Shown here in pieces: positions 24,804-36,865 of a stretch of DNA of 64,000 bases. The stretch is from positions 5,288,938 to 5,352,937 of the forward strand of contig NC_030850.1 of assembly GCF_000208745.1 (NCBI RefSeq). Direction: 5' to 3'. Origin of the DNA: Theobroma cacao. Lineage: Eukaryota > Streptophyta > Magnoliopsida > Malvales > Malvaceae. The notes under the pieces were generated by a model. The model saw only the letters and a program-made list of their open reading frames with translations, had not been told where the DNA came from and did no database searches. Every line of letters starts with the position of its first letter. Positions within the stretch are counted from its first letter, which is position 1. Position numbers and translations under genes: made by a program.

Positions 24804-27380
24804 TGTCCCGGGGTTCGGAGTCGAAGCTTTGGGCTTTATCGCCGCCACAATTGGCGACCTTAACGAAGAAACTTTTGCAGGATTTTTTCTTTACCGTCTC
24901 AACGTCGTTCTTCGCGTTGCTAGTCTGGTTGTTTTGCTGGCTGATGCAATGGGAGATGGATTTAAACTGGGATCGGAGAATAATTCCCTGTGACAAGAAA
25001 TCCCGGTTAGTCTTGCGATAACCGTTTTCGCAAGTAATACAGAATAACCTGAAACGGCGTCGTTTTATTTTCTTCGGTTTAAACCCCCTCAGATGTCAAA
25101 ACCCAAAGACGGCCCCAAAAACTATATGAAAAGAACGTGTAGTATTACAGGTTTTACTCGATCGATTTTGGAATGAGTTTTAATTAGGTATAATAACTCA
25201 AATCAAATCTTGACAAGTAAGCCGTTAAGTGCATTTGAAAGAAATCAGTAAATTATCATATAAATAAAATTAATATTTATAATTAGATAAAATTTGTTAT
25301 AAAACTAGATCAAATTTATACATCGTCTAACTTGAAACTTTAAAAGCTTCCTTGATCGACGGCTGGCGCATTCAGAACATTTGAGCAGTAGCCCAACATG
25401 TGTATCTTGGCTTCGATTACTCGAAATGATCTAATGGGTCCTTTGGAACGCACGCCTGTACGGCACAATTCTTTCGTTTTAATTACTGTTACCGTGACAG
25501 AAGAGGGGTCAAACTTGACAGCCGCTGAAAGAAAAGCAAGGGCGCCGACACATCAGGAATTGGTAGGCATTAGGCAAGGTAAGGCTGGGCCAAAGATTGT
25601 ATTATTAGTAATTTTGTTTTTTTTTTCCTTCCAATTTTAACATGACAATATTTTAAACTCGAAAGATTCCGAACGTTTACGTACAACTAAATGCACGTTT
25701 GGGAAAGTGCAGATAAGGGACATTTCTTGTAATTTAATGCGGTGTAATCATTTTATAATGTTTGATTTGTATTTTGTATAAAATGAATAGTGAATAGTAA
25801 CGTGATTCCATTGTAATGCCATTACAATCCCTCATGGAAGGAAATTAACTTTCCCTTTACATATTTCGATCCAATTTCATCTGCAAATCGTCACTTCATA
25901 TGCTTCCTATTCTATTGTCATTGATGTAATTTGTTTCGATCTCCTTGAAGGGTCTTAGTTAATCTCAACTTGTCAAAAAAAATTTTTAAACCCATGAAAG
26001 AAAGATAGGGAAACTCGTTTGAGAGATCAATTTTGTTATTTACTTTGACTTAGTATTTTTGTAGATTTAATCAAATTTCGAATCCAAAAAAAATCAATAA
26101 TCTTTCATTTGAGTCAGAAAAAACACTATATATAGTGAAGATGTTTATAATTAATAAAAAATTTTAGAGAAGAGTTTTATTTGTTTTTTTGTTTTTTTTT
26201 ATCTCAGCCTGATTGATAGGTTCTTATGGATAGTTTCCTTTTTGTTAATGGAGTTTATGAGATGTACTAGTTTTTTTTTTTTTGAATATCTAGATGCTCT
26301 TTGATTAGTAGGACAAGGTTGTGCTTATTTTGCTGTTGGATGGGGCGGGGATGTTCTTTGTCCTGCAGGACTTTTTTGCTCTTTTGCAGATTTGTTCAGG
26401 TGGTTTGGAGGTTCGGTCATTCTCTTGTTGGTTGTTCTTGTTCAATAATTAATGAAATTTTGATTTTTTTTAAAAAGAATAATATGGGAATTTGGGAGAA
26501 ATGAAAGTACAAATGGCTAAAAGCTTGCTTCTCCGCTCACATGTAAAATGCAAGTAAAAAATAGCAATTTGAAATCCTCAAATATTTTGTGTCTTGAGGA
26601 TTTAATTTACCAATGGTTTAACTTTGTTGGGAGAATACATTTCAATTTTATTCTACCATCCAAAGGACATTAATATTAATAGAAATTATTATAAAAATAA
26701 ATTTATAATACATTTATAATATTTAAATATTTAAATAATTAATAATTAATATTATGTTATTTTTATATTGTTATAATTTATTTTAAGCAATAAAGTTTTA
26801 AAAGTTAAATATTTATTCATAAAAAGAATGAATTTATTTAACTTTATATTTTTCATATATAGAGATAATTTAATAAATTAATATTATATTCTCAATAAAT
26901 TATTTTCAACCCAAACACTACAATATAATATTTTCAACAATCATATTATCTGCAATCATCATTTTTTTTAATATTATACCAAATATTATAAAGTTATCTT
27001 CTTAATAATCACATACTCAACAATTAAATTACTAATAAAATATCAAACATCACTTAAAAGACATTCTTTCTTTGTTAAGTCATAATAACATTAAGAGACA
27101 TTCTACTAGTGAGATTTCAATTCAATTTAAAAAGTGTTTGAATTCTAATCTTATCATCGGAACAAAGTTTTGGATTCAATCAGCTCCCATGAACTGAAAG
27201 TTGGGCTTATCTCCCCCGACAAGATGTTGTCAATAGTGAAAGGTTCAACTCTTGAAACAAAGGTGTGGTGGGTAACTAAGAATGAATGCAAAAAGGTGAT
27301 GCGTTGCGGACAACTTGCACACAAAATGACACTTCGTGGTTAAGAGTTGGCTTAATGGCCAAAGGGGCATGGGCATTAAT

Positions 27381-27416
27381 AATTACTAGATTATGGCCCG
27401 TGCGTTGCACACGGAC
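27381..27416. repeat. Possible transposon-terminus motif with GTGC/GCAC hairpin
   Basis: ATTACTAGATTATGGCCCGT then GCGTTGCACACGGA. The core GTGC-GTT-GCAC is a small hairpin. I recall similar CCCGTGCGTTGCACGGG strings being dispersed in plant genomes, but cannot name the family. Confidence 0.35.
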
Positions 27417-28521
27417 CTTTTTCTAGTTGTTTTTTTTCTGTTTTTACTTCTCTTCTTGTTTTCTTTTTCTCTTTTTTCTTAGCCCTTAACGTGGCTAAAA
27501 GAGGAAGCTCATTTGGGGCTTCATTTTACTTATGTTATAGATCGCCAGCATGCGGGAGTTGATCACAACTCACGATTAAACAAGAGGCAATCATTGAGCT
27601 TCACATCTAAGTGTGCTACCTTTAAAACGGGACATAAAAGTGGTATATAAATGAAGAATCTAAAAATTCATTTACTTAGGCTTTGGATTGAAGTAATGTA
27701 CAATACATTTGTTTTTAATTTTTTTATGGAAAAGTAATTTAAATATTTATTATTTTTTTTTTGTAATTAGGGGAGCGGGATTCGAATTTTACTATTTAGA
27801 TAAGGGATTATGCATTAATCAATGAGACAAATTCTCGAATGTAAATATTTATTTATTTTAAACAATGTATATAATTAATATTTAATATTCCTCATACTGC
27901 AATTTTTTATTTTGGACCGAATTCACTTGTATAAACTATACGGTTTTTTAAAACAAGTAAAAATGAGAAAATACTAATATAATTTATTTTGAAACTGAAA
28001 ACAATAAAATAAATAATAAAATGTGTTTGAAGTGAATAATTTAACATATTTGTCATGAATAACTGATAAAGTTGCAAGAGCCGAAAACAGTTGCTCTTAA
28101 GAATAATTTTAAGGACTAGTAGTATATCTTTTCTTTTTAGAGCAATTTAGCAATTATGCTTAGAGAGTTTAGAGTATTTTACGTAAAGAAGTTTAAATAA
28201 TTGAGGATGGGACTCTTATCAGTGTTGCTAGTGCATATAGATAAATATAATGAAGAAAGATTCCATTTGAATCTCGCAAAGTGCTGATAACCTTAGCAAG
28301 ATTTAAAACAAATTAACTAATTCCCGGGTATGATCGCAGACATCTCAACTCACAAGAGACCCATTTGATGAAGAATCGAACGATGAGGGTCTGAGGTGCA
28401 CCATATAGAAAAGACTTCACGTAACAACTGAAAATTTGTACGGTAAAAGATCCAAGATTCCCCAAACGATTGACCCTACCTTTAAGAATCTCTTTCGAGG
28501 GTCAAAATTCTGAAAATTCCA

Positions 28522-28530
28522 AAACCCTAA
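28522..28530 (+). promoter_or_regulatory. Telo-box (AAACCCTAA) upstream of ASN2
   Basis: Perfect AAACCCTAA about 200 bases before the ASN2 ATG. Telo-boxes occur in promoters of growth-linked plant genes. Position may be promoter or leader. Confidence 0.4.
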
Positions 28531-28727
28531 TAAAGAATTTCAGTAACAGTCTGTAGATTTGGTAACTGGCAGAAAACAAGGGGGAATCTTGGCCAAAAGC
28601 TAGTCAAAATCAACGGCCGTGATTGAAGGACGCTTATTATTTAAATCACAGAATCTACTCACATTCCTACTGATTCCTTCTCAGCAGCCTCCACCCTTTA
28701 TTCGAAACCCAGCAACAAAGGTCAGCC

Positions 28728-31700
28728 ATGTGCGGAATACTTGCAGTCTTTGGCTGCGTCGATAACTCTCAAGCTAAACGTTCCCGTATTATCGAACTAT
28801 CTCGAAGGTGATTTTGAATTAGTTTTTAGCATTTCAAACATTTGTTTTTTCTTTTTTAAAAAAAAAATTTATCGGTGGAAATGATTGTTGATTTTGATTG
28901 AAATGGAGAGTGTAGATTGAGGCATAGAGGTCCTGATTGGAGTGGAATACACTGCCATCAAGACTGTTACCTTGCTCATCAGCGTTTAGCTATCGTAGAT
29001 CCGACTTCAGGAGATCAGCCCCTCTATAACGAGGACAAGACTGTTATTGTCACGGTATACTTTCTTTTTTTTTTTCAAATATATTTAGTTTATTTGCTAA
29101 ATGTTGGAAGTAATGAGGGAAATGTAATTGTGTCTGGTATTTGAGACATTGGTGATGGTGATTTATAATTATGAAAATAAATATTTTTTGATTAAATTAC
29201 ATGGAAGTGTGTACTTCGTGTGTATCAATTTCCATTTGTTAAGACCTTTCAAAATAAAAATTCCATTTGTTAAGTTACTGTTTGGCTTGCTTGTGCTGCT
29301 GGTTTATTTAACTTAAAATGTTTATTTGGATATAAAAGTAAATAATGTTTTTCAATAATTAGAAATTAAAATTATTTATTTCTTTTGGGAAACAAAATAT
29401 ATACACTTATGTTAGAATTTGGTGTTGCATTTTTATGTAGAACAAAAATGTATGATTTTAGTCATTTGTTTATTTTTAACTAATTATGATTTTATATTCT
29501 AACATTTATTTTTGTGTTATAAACTTATAATATATATTTTTTTGGAAGAAAAAATGCAAATAAAAAAAAGCAAGAACTAAATGGAGCCTAAGATTTTTCT
29601 TACTTGCTCTTTATATTTGCCTTTTATTTTCTCCAAAGTTGCTAAAAGGAGTGAAAAACAAAATTGCACATAATAATAACAAACAAATGCTTAAAATATA
29701 ACATCGATTCAAATGCAGTAGTTCTATATGAAAGCAAAATTATGCATTTTTTTTGTTCTTAATTTTTAAAAATATTATTTGCTTTTTTCAACCAAACATG
29801 CTTTTTCCTTTCTGGTCATGGAAGCACAAGATAAATAGTAAAAGCAGAAACCTACTGGAAATACGATGATTTCCACTTTCTTCATCTTGCCATGTTCAAT
29901 AATAATAAAAAAAATATTATCTAGATTTATTTTCTTAATCTTAATGTAACATTGTGGTGCCACTCTCAATTAGAATGCAATGTTTGATTTTCATTTCATG
30001 TTTGGTTGATGATTATAGGTTAATGGAGAGATATATAACCATAGACAATTGAGAGAAAAGCTGAAATCCCATCAGTTCAGAACCGGAAGTGACTGTGAAG
30101 TGATTGCTCACCTTGTAAGTACTTGAGAGTTTGGGCATTAAATTCAGTTTTTTAGATCATTTTATTTTCCTGTGTGTTTTTCATGTTTTGTGGGGTCTTT
30201 TTACTTAATTGTATCCTCTGTCCTAATTTGGCTACTTACCTTTGCCAGTATGAAGAATATGGAGAAGATTTTGTGGACATGCTGGATGGCATGTTCTCGT
30301 TTGTCCTTCTTGACACTCGTGACAAAAGTTTCATTGCAGCTCGAGATGCTATTGGCATTACCCCACTTTATATCGGATGGGGCCTTGATGGTACGCAGTT
30401 TTCCTTCTTGTAGGCACTAACCATTAAGTCTTGGTTGTAGTTTACTTTGTCAATGGCATTATTGGATTTAAAAGAAGCTTCCTTTTCTTTACACTTTTGT
30501 GTCAATATCCGGGCAAGCTTTTGATTCATGGTTCTATTCAGATGTCTAATATATAGCAAAAGTTTAGCTAGTTATTAGGCTAATTAGCTTGTTGTTTGTG
30601 AACCTGGTCTTGGCTCCAATGGTCGGCCCAACCCCCTTAGGGAGTAGCAGACTCATATATTAGGTTCAACCACCCACTTCTTAAAAAATCCAGAGGTTTA
30701 TCCGATTAAAGTTTTTCCAGAAAGAGAAAAGTTCTGTGATAATGAATATCTAGGAATAATTATCTTTTTCCTTGCCCTTTTGATTTTTTTTTTTTGATAA
30801 CTCAATGTAAGTTGTAATTAAGAAACATGCAAAACATAAAGCTAGCTTGTGGTGCTGGATGTGTTCAAGTTTGGTTGGATTTGATGCTTTGGGCTTAGTT
30901 CTTTTGTCTGTGCTTGATTAATAGTTTTCCATTTCTAATTCTAAGTTCTTATTTACCCCCTCCTCCTTGTTATGGATGCATACTTCTACGCTAATTAATG
31001 TAATTTACTTTGCAGGTTCGGTATGGTTTGCTTCTGAGATGAAAGCTTTGAGTGATGATTGTGAACGATTTATGTCTTTCCTCCCAGGCCATATATATTC
31101 AAGCAAGCAAGGTCCTTTTTCTTTTTTGGATATTAAAGTTCTTAACTTGCTTAAGAATTGATCATAGAACTTCTGAATGTTGTATGGAACATGATATTCT
31201 TCTCTTCTCAGTTCTGCTATGAATTTTATAAATTCCCCTTTGTTTGTTAATGTTGCATGCAGTTCCCTTGATATGTTGCATGCAATTCCCTTGATATGTT
31301 GCATTTGAAATGTCTGCAGGAGGGCTTAGAAGATGGTACAACCCCCCATGGTACTCGGAGCAGATTCCTTCAACTCCATATGATCCCAGAGTTCTACGGG
31401 AGGCCTTTGAGAAGGCATGCTTTAGACCTCTTTATATTCTTGTTTTGATTTTATTGGTTTTCTATTATCACTTTGGAATTTCATGTCTTTATTTTTTCTC
31501 TCATTTTGCTAAAACATGGGTGGAAAACAGAACATGTAATTGAATCTATTTTGTGAAGTAAGCAGTATTGACTAAGTAGTCACCATGGTATTACTGTGAA
31601 GCGGTCTCATGCTACTGCAGTAAAGCATTGTTCAGAATATGGTAGGAGAACCAATTGAAACGTCTTTGCCTCCCTGTGATGAGGGCTCCACCCTTCCCCT

Positions 31701-34700
31701 GATTGATTAGGGTCAGCTTAGTTTCTGGAATCTGCTTTATCATTCTTTTTGTTCTTGTGCCCACCTTCTTTTTAGGAGAAGCTTTGATGCTGGCTGTATG
31801 GCTCTTTCTGTAATTCTGTGTTGTCCTTTTCCAGTAGTTCTCTGTCTGTCTGATTCAAATAAGGAAAATTGTTAATGAAATATTTTAAAATTCTTAATAT
31901 TTGTTTAAGGATTTTTGTTGTTTTGGTGGATCAGTCATCTGAATCCTTGAAGAGGCACATGCATTTAGCATTTGTAATTGTTCCCTTGACTTTATATTAA
32001 TAAATGCTGTTGGACTTACTTCTGTGCTTTTCCATTTATGTTTCAGCACTAAGTTTTACTTGTGAATTTATTTTAGGCGGTGCTTAAGAGGCTCATGACT
32101 GATGTTCCGTTTGGAGTGCTGCTATCTGGAGGGCTGGACTCATCACTTGTTGCTGCCGTAGCTTCCCGTCACCTAGCCAATTCAGATGTTGCTTGCCAGT
32201 GGGGGTCACAGCTACACACCTTCTGCATTGGTTTGAAGGTCTTAATACTCACTTTCCTGTGGCTCAGCTATACATTCCATATCCTCTTACTATCTTGGTT
32301 TTCTTCGGCCATTAATTGATGAGTGAATTTGTAAAAGATATGCATGTTGATTAGATATATTTGTTATTACCTTAAATGCTATGGATGTTTCAAAGTGAGT
32401 AGCTGATTGATAAATCAAATTCTTCTTCTTTGGTGCTTAATAAATCAAATTCTTTAACTATTCATTGAAGAATGCTGTATACTTGCATTGTGAACTGCTA
32501 CTAATAATATGCAAATAATCTTATGCAAATTAATTTTACTAATATCTACATCCTTTCTCTTTCTAGTTGTTGGGATGAATTTCTGCAGCTTTTAATAGCA
32601 CAGTCTACTTGATCTTATTTTTGAAACATAACTTGATTTTTTTTATCGCTTTATTTGAATTATCTGTGACATTTTGTTTTTCAGGGTTCTCCTGATCTTA
32701 AAGCCGCAAGAGAGGTAGCAGATTATATTGGAACTCGTCATCATGAGTTTCATTTCACTGTCCAGGTAATTTCCTGCTTCATTCAAAAAAAAGGATGAAT
32801 ATGTTCGTTTGAACTTTTGGGACTAAATGATTAAGGTTCTTTCTCCTATTTTGACCTATCAGGAAGGAATAGATGCTTTGGAGGAAGTCATCTACCACAT
32901 TGAAACATATGATGTGACAACTATTAGAGCCAGCACCCCCATGTTTCTTATGTCAAGAAAAATCAAATCTTTAGGAGTGAAAATGGTTCTTTCAGGGGAA
33001 GGTTCTGATGAAATTTTTGGAGGTTACTTGTATTTCCATAAAGCACCTAATAAAGAGGAGTTTCATGAAGAAACATGTCGAAAGGTATTCCAGATGACTG
33101 TTACTTTTTGTTTTCCTGGATTTTAGTTAAGGAACTTGTGGAATCGATACATTAGGCTTGATTATCTGAGTACCTGTTGTATAATGTTGGCTTTCTGATG
33201 GTGTTCTAATAATTCAACAGATCAAAGCTCTTCATCTTTATGACTGCTTGAGAGCAAATAAAGCAACTTCAGCATGGGGAGTTGAGGCTCGTGTACCCTT
33301 TTTGGATAAAGAGTTCATTAACGTTGCAATGAGTATAGATCCAGAGTGGAAAATGGTATGATACTTGTAGATTTTTCATTTACATTACATACTCTGGTTT
33401 AAGTGTTGAGAAAAGGGGTGCTGTGTCCATCTATACTGGAATAAATTAGACACAAGCTTTACGGCCATCACCTGAGAATAGTAATGAACACATAGAGGTT
33501 ATTTTCCATATTAGCTTTATTGTTTATTGATCTATCTCCAGTTTTTCCTGCGTGGTTATCATTCCTGGCTTCATTTGTTCATTTGTGGGGTTAGCATTTC
33601 ACTTTGTAATGTGGTGTCATTGGCCATTCTTAAATGCAAGATATATTTTTGTTTTTGGTGCTTTCATCCATTGTGTAAGGTGGTAGTTGGTTTTCTAAGT
33701 TTTTTTATTCGATAATGAGCTGATGCAAATGATAAGTGTGGATCAGTTACTTGAGCAATACTTGCTAGTTTCTCATGTTGGTGAATGAAGAGTTATAAAA
33801 TTTGTTTTCATATTTAGACATTCTTTGTGCAAGGGAATGTAATATACACTTATGGTTATTTAAGTAAAATTTTTGCAGATAAGGCCTGATCTTGGAAGGA
33901 TTGAGAAGTGGGTGTTACGTAATGCATTTGATGATGATCAGAAGCCATATCTGCCAAAGGTGGGTAAATCTGCTTTCGCAACATTCTTGCCATCTAGCAA
34001 ATGTACTGGGCTTTATCATTTTTTCTGGTCCTGTTTCCTTTGACTATAAAAATTTATGGGAAGTAGTTGTTCTTGAAACTGCCTTTTTCCTCTCTGTTTC
34101 AGCACATTTTGTATAGGCAGAAAGAGCAATTCAGTGATGGAGTTGGGTACAGTTGGATTGATGGTTTGAAGGACCATGCAGACAAACTGGTAGGCTTAAT
34201 TGTTTGTAGTTCTTCTGGGAGACATTTTCCACTTCGCTGCATAAAAACAATCTATTGTTTCTAAACTTGACAGGTCACCGATGCAATGTTGATGAATGCA
34301 AGCTTTATCTACCCTGAGAATACTCCAACCACAAAAGAGGGATACTATTACAGAACTATCTTTGAGAAGTTTTTTCCCAAGGTGTTGTATTGTTCACTCT
34401 CTATTTTTCCATCCATTTCTTTTATGTGTATCTAGAAAGGGGCATATAGCAGTGTATTCCTCTCAATGCAATTAATTTTATGTCCTTCAAGTTCACAACT
34501 AGAAATTAACTTCTATCCCTTGAGGAGAAATGGGATTCTTAGCCAACAAAGGTGTAAAAAAGGCCTAGATATTGTGAGATTATTGGGCATGTGAGACTCT
34601 AATTCAGACCAAACAAGGATAAAAGATGCTCTATGTGATTAAAATAAATACTGAAAGATTTTCTGAACCAAATACACCTCTAGCATATATTTTTTATTTT

Positions 34701-34995
34701 GTCTATTCCTTTTTTCATCAATTTTCTTGATATTGCTTATTAATCCTCCAATTACAAGCAGAATGCTGCAAGGTCAACCGTTCCAGGAGGTCCAAGTGTG
34801 GCCTGCAGTACTGCTAAAGCTGTGGAATGGGATGCAGCATGGTCCAAAAATCCTGACCCATCTGGTCGTGCTGCTCTTGGTGTTCATACCGCTGCTTATG
34901 AGGAAGCAGTGGATGGCAAGCCTGCTGATCTGAGCAATGGTCCTCCCCAGAAGATAAAAAAAGGAATCGTCGAAAAGACTGCAACAGTTGCTTAA
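28728..34995 (+). CDS. ASN2: Asparagine synthetase (glutamine-hydrolysing), ASN2-type
   Basis: Fourteen exons (28728-28807, 28916-29054, 30019-30114, 30249-30390, 31016-31111, 31320-31414, 32077-32238, 32685-32765, 32863-33084, 33221-33355, 33879-33959, 34103-34189, 34274-34381, 34762-34995) give 585 residues. It makes asparagine from aspartate, glutamine and ATP in the cytosol, central to nitrogen storage and transport. The N-terminal Ntn glutaminase starts with catalytic Cys2 (MCGIL) and has [20 protein letters not shown] and the NGEIYNH segment. The synthetase domain has the PPi loop [10 protein letters not shown] and [11 protein letters not shown]. The C-terminal part ([41 protein letters not shown]) resembles ASN2/ASN3 rather than the dark-inducible ASN1 class. 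Intron 6 appears to be GC-AG (donor AAG/GCATGC at 31415). A polyadenylation-like AATAAA lies at 35560-35565. Confidence 0.96.
29789..30008. repeat. 12-bp inverted repeat pair in ASN2 intron 2
   Basis: CAACCAAACATG at 29789-29800 and CATGTTTGGTTG at 29997-30008 are perfect inverted copies 196 bp apart. The right arm ends 10 bases before exon 3. This could be a small MITE or the facing ends of two elements; the string ATGTTTGGTT is frequent at plant MITE ends. Confidence 0.45.
31252..31310. repeat. 23-bp tandem repeat (about 2.5 copies) at the end of ASN2 intron 5
   Basis: GTTGCATGCAATTCCCTTGA followed by TAT repeats at 31252, 31275 and partially at 31298, one base differing. It ends about 10 bases before the acceptor of exon 6, so it replaces much of the usual branch point and polypyrimidine region. 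Confidence 0.85.
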
Positions 34996-36865
34996 GGGAA
35001 CTTATTGAGCATCTTTATTTGACAGCTGACTGGTAGACCAAGTTGGTTGCTGAAGTGAAAAGGTATTTTATTTCACTGCCAATTGTTAAATTCTATGTTA
35101 AGATAAAATAGGCATTGACTAAAACTTTTAGTTCTTTGGCTAACCAATGTTGACGATATATAGATATTCTAAGAAGCTGCCATAGTTGAATGATTTGCTA
35201 ATGAAAAGCATTTTACTTGTAATTGCCTCAGGTTGATTGACATCAATTTTGTACCCAATTCTGTGACACTCATTTACAACAGCACTGTGCATCTTGAAAT
35301 GCTGCAGTGTCATATCAATCCAAACGTTAGAAGCTGCTTTCGTGTATTTAAGCCTTTCTCCTTTCCCACCCGTTTCTCCCTTGTGGTATTGAGCTCTTGG
35401 TTAGGCTTTGTAGGGTTGTTGCTTCATCATCAATCGGTACTAGCTTGTTGTTCTGGGTTTCTTATGCAGGTTGTAACTTGTAATAACTAATACGTTGTGT
35501 AATGTTGTTTCCTTTTGCGTCAATATTTATTTCTAATATTTGTTGCATGCACAGCCTGAAATAAAAGATAGAAGAAAAAGCTGGAAGTTTCGACCTTTGA
35601 ACTTTCTTCCAAGTTTAATACCATAAGCCTATCCAATCCTTCTTTCGTTCTCTTTTCCCCCCCTATGAAATTCGAAAGAAATAACAAAAGGCCAATCCCG
35701 CAGCCTCCATCTTACAGGCTTGACGGATGTATTGCGGAAGATTTAAAATTTCAAGCTAAAGCTGAGGCTTGGAGAAAATCCTGTTTTAAAGGCAAAAAGA
35801 TTCTTCAACATTTTCTAGTTGGGCACGATTGAACATGTTGATGTGCGAGATAATGAAAGATCTATTTTATTAAGTGCCCAGAAAGAAAATCCATCATGCT
35901 AATAGTTGAGTTACTTAAAGAGAGTGAGCAATGAAGCTGCCAAGGGCGTTGATTAAATGAGAGATAAAAATGAAAACTAATTGATGAAGCTACCAAAAAC
36001 ATATTAATTATGAGGCTTTATATATATATATATATATAGCTGAATGTGCGTATTCCTTACCTATCATATACATTAATAGATACAAAGTAATTGATAGAAG
36101 AAATCATATAATTTTCTTTTTTGAATTTGTGTTTCAAGATAGGTAAATATATTAGAGGATGCACGTGCATAAAAATCTAGTGAAATGTACATTTTCGTTA
36201 TTTTTTAATTACATTAACAGACACAAAGTACTTTTGTCATTTTGTCTATGAACTCAAATGAACTTCCTGCATAAATTAAAATTTTTAAAATTTAAAAAAC
36301 CAAAAACCTTTTATCTGCTTTTACAATTTTTTTTTATAAAAAAACCCAAACACCCACTATAGTAAAAATTCTATATTCGTTTACCGTTTAGTTCAAATAT
36401 TTGGAGGTCAAAACTCAACTTTCATCAGGAAATGCCAGAATTGAATAATGGCATAATACATATATGACTAGAGACAATATAATGGAAATGGATTGCAGAG
36501 TCCTTTAATCCCTGCATCTCAACTGCAGTAGAATGCAAGTGCATCAACTAGTCATTAATCACTCTCCAAAGTGAATAAGCAAGAACTGATCAACTAATGT
36601 TGCTGAAATGTATTGTCAGTAACGTCCACCCACAATTCAACTTGTGCCAGAAACTGTAAAGTATATACATATGCATTTGTTGTATATACAAGGCTGGGCA
36701 TCTATGTACAAAGCATGACAAAAAGGGAACGACATGTACAATGAAAGATTCCACTTCCAGTTGTTAATTCTGTCAGCACACAGGTAGAGATGATTGTGCC
36801 AAAGGAAAAACCACCAGAATCACTGGTGCTCAACCATCACATTGGCCTCATGCTTCAAAGATGTT
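34996..36865. other. Convergent intergenic region, ASN2 and TLDc 3' ends
   Basis: ASN2 3' UTR to about 35570. After that AT-rich DNA with a (TA)10 microsatellite at 36019-36038 and no gene. The string TGAAGCTGCCA near 35931 resembles the start of miR167 by chance. Confidence 0.6.
36019..36038. repeat. (TA)10 microsatellite
   Basis: Uninterrupted TA run in intergenic DNA. Confidence 0.9.

Larger units (their letters stand above)
24804..28727. other. Divergent 3.9-kb intergenic region between ROCK1 and ASN2
   Basis: Contains both promoters. 25052-25066 holds AAACGGCGTCGTTTT, a near-palindromic motif frequent in plant promoters. 25700-25840 and 26640-27050 are AT-rich with MITE-like texture but without definable ends. 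27381-27416 holds a repeat-like CCGTGCGTTGCACACGG hairpin. 28440-28727 is the ASN2 leader and core promoter. No extra gene supported. Confidence 0.55.

Noticed and set aside
25398..25640. 80-codon frame in the ROCK1-ASN2 gap
   Set aside because: No homology recognised; ends in a low-complexity T-rich tract.
35925..35945. miR167-like TGAAGCTGCCA
   Set aside because: Only the first 11 bases match and no pairing arm is nearby.
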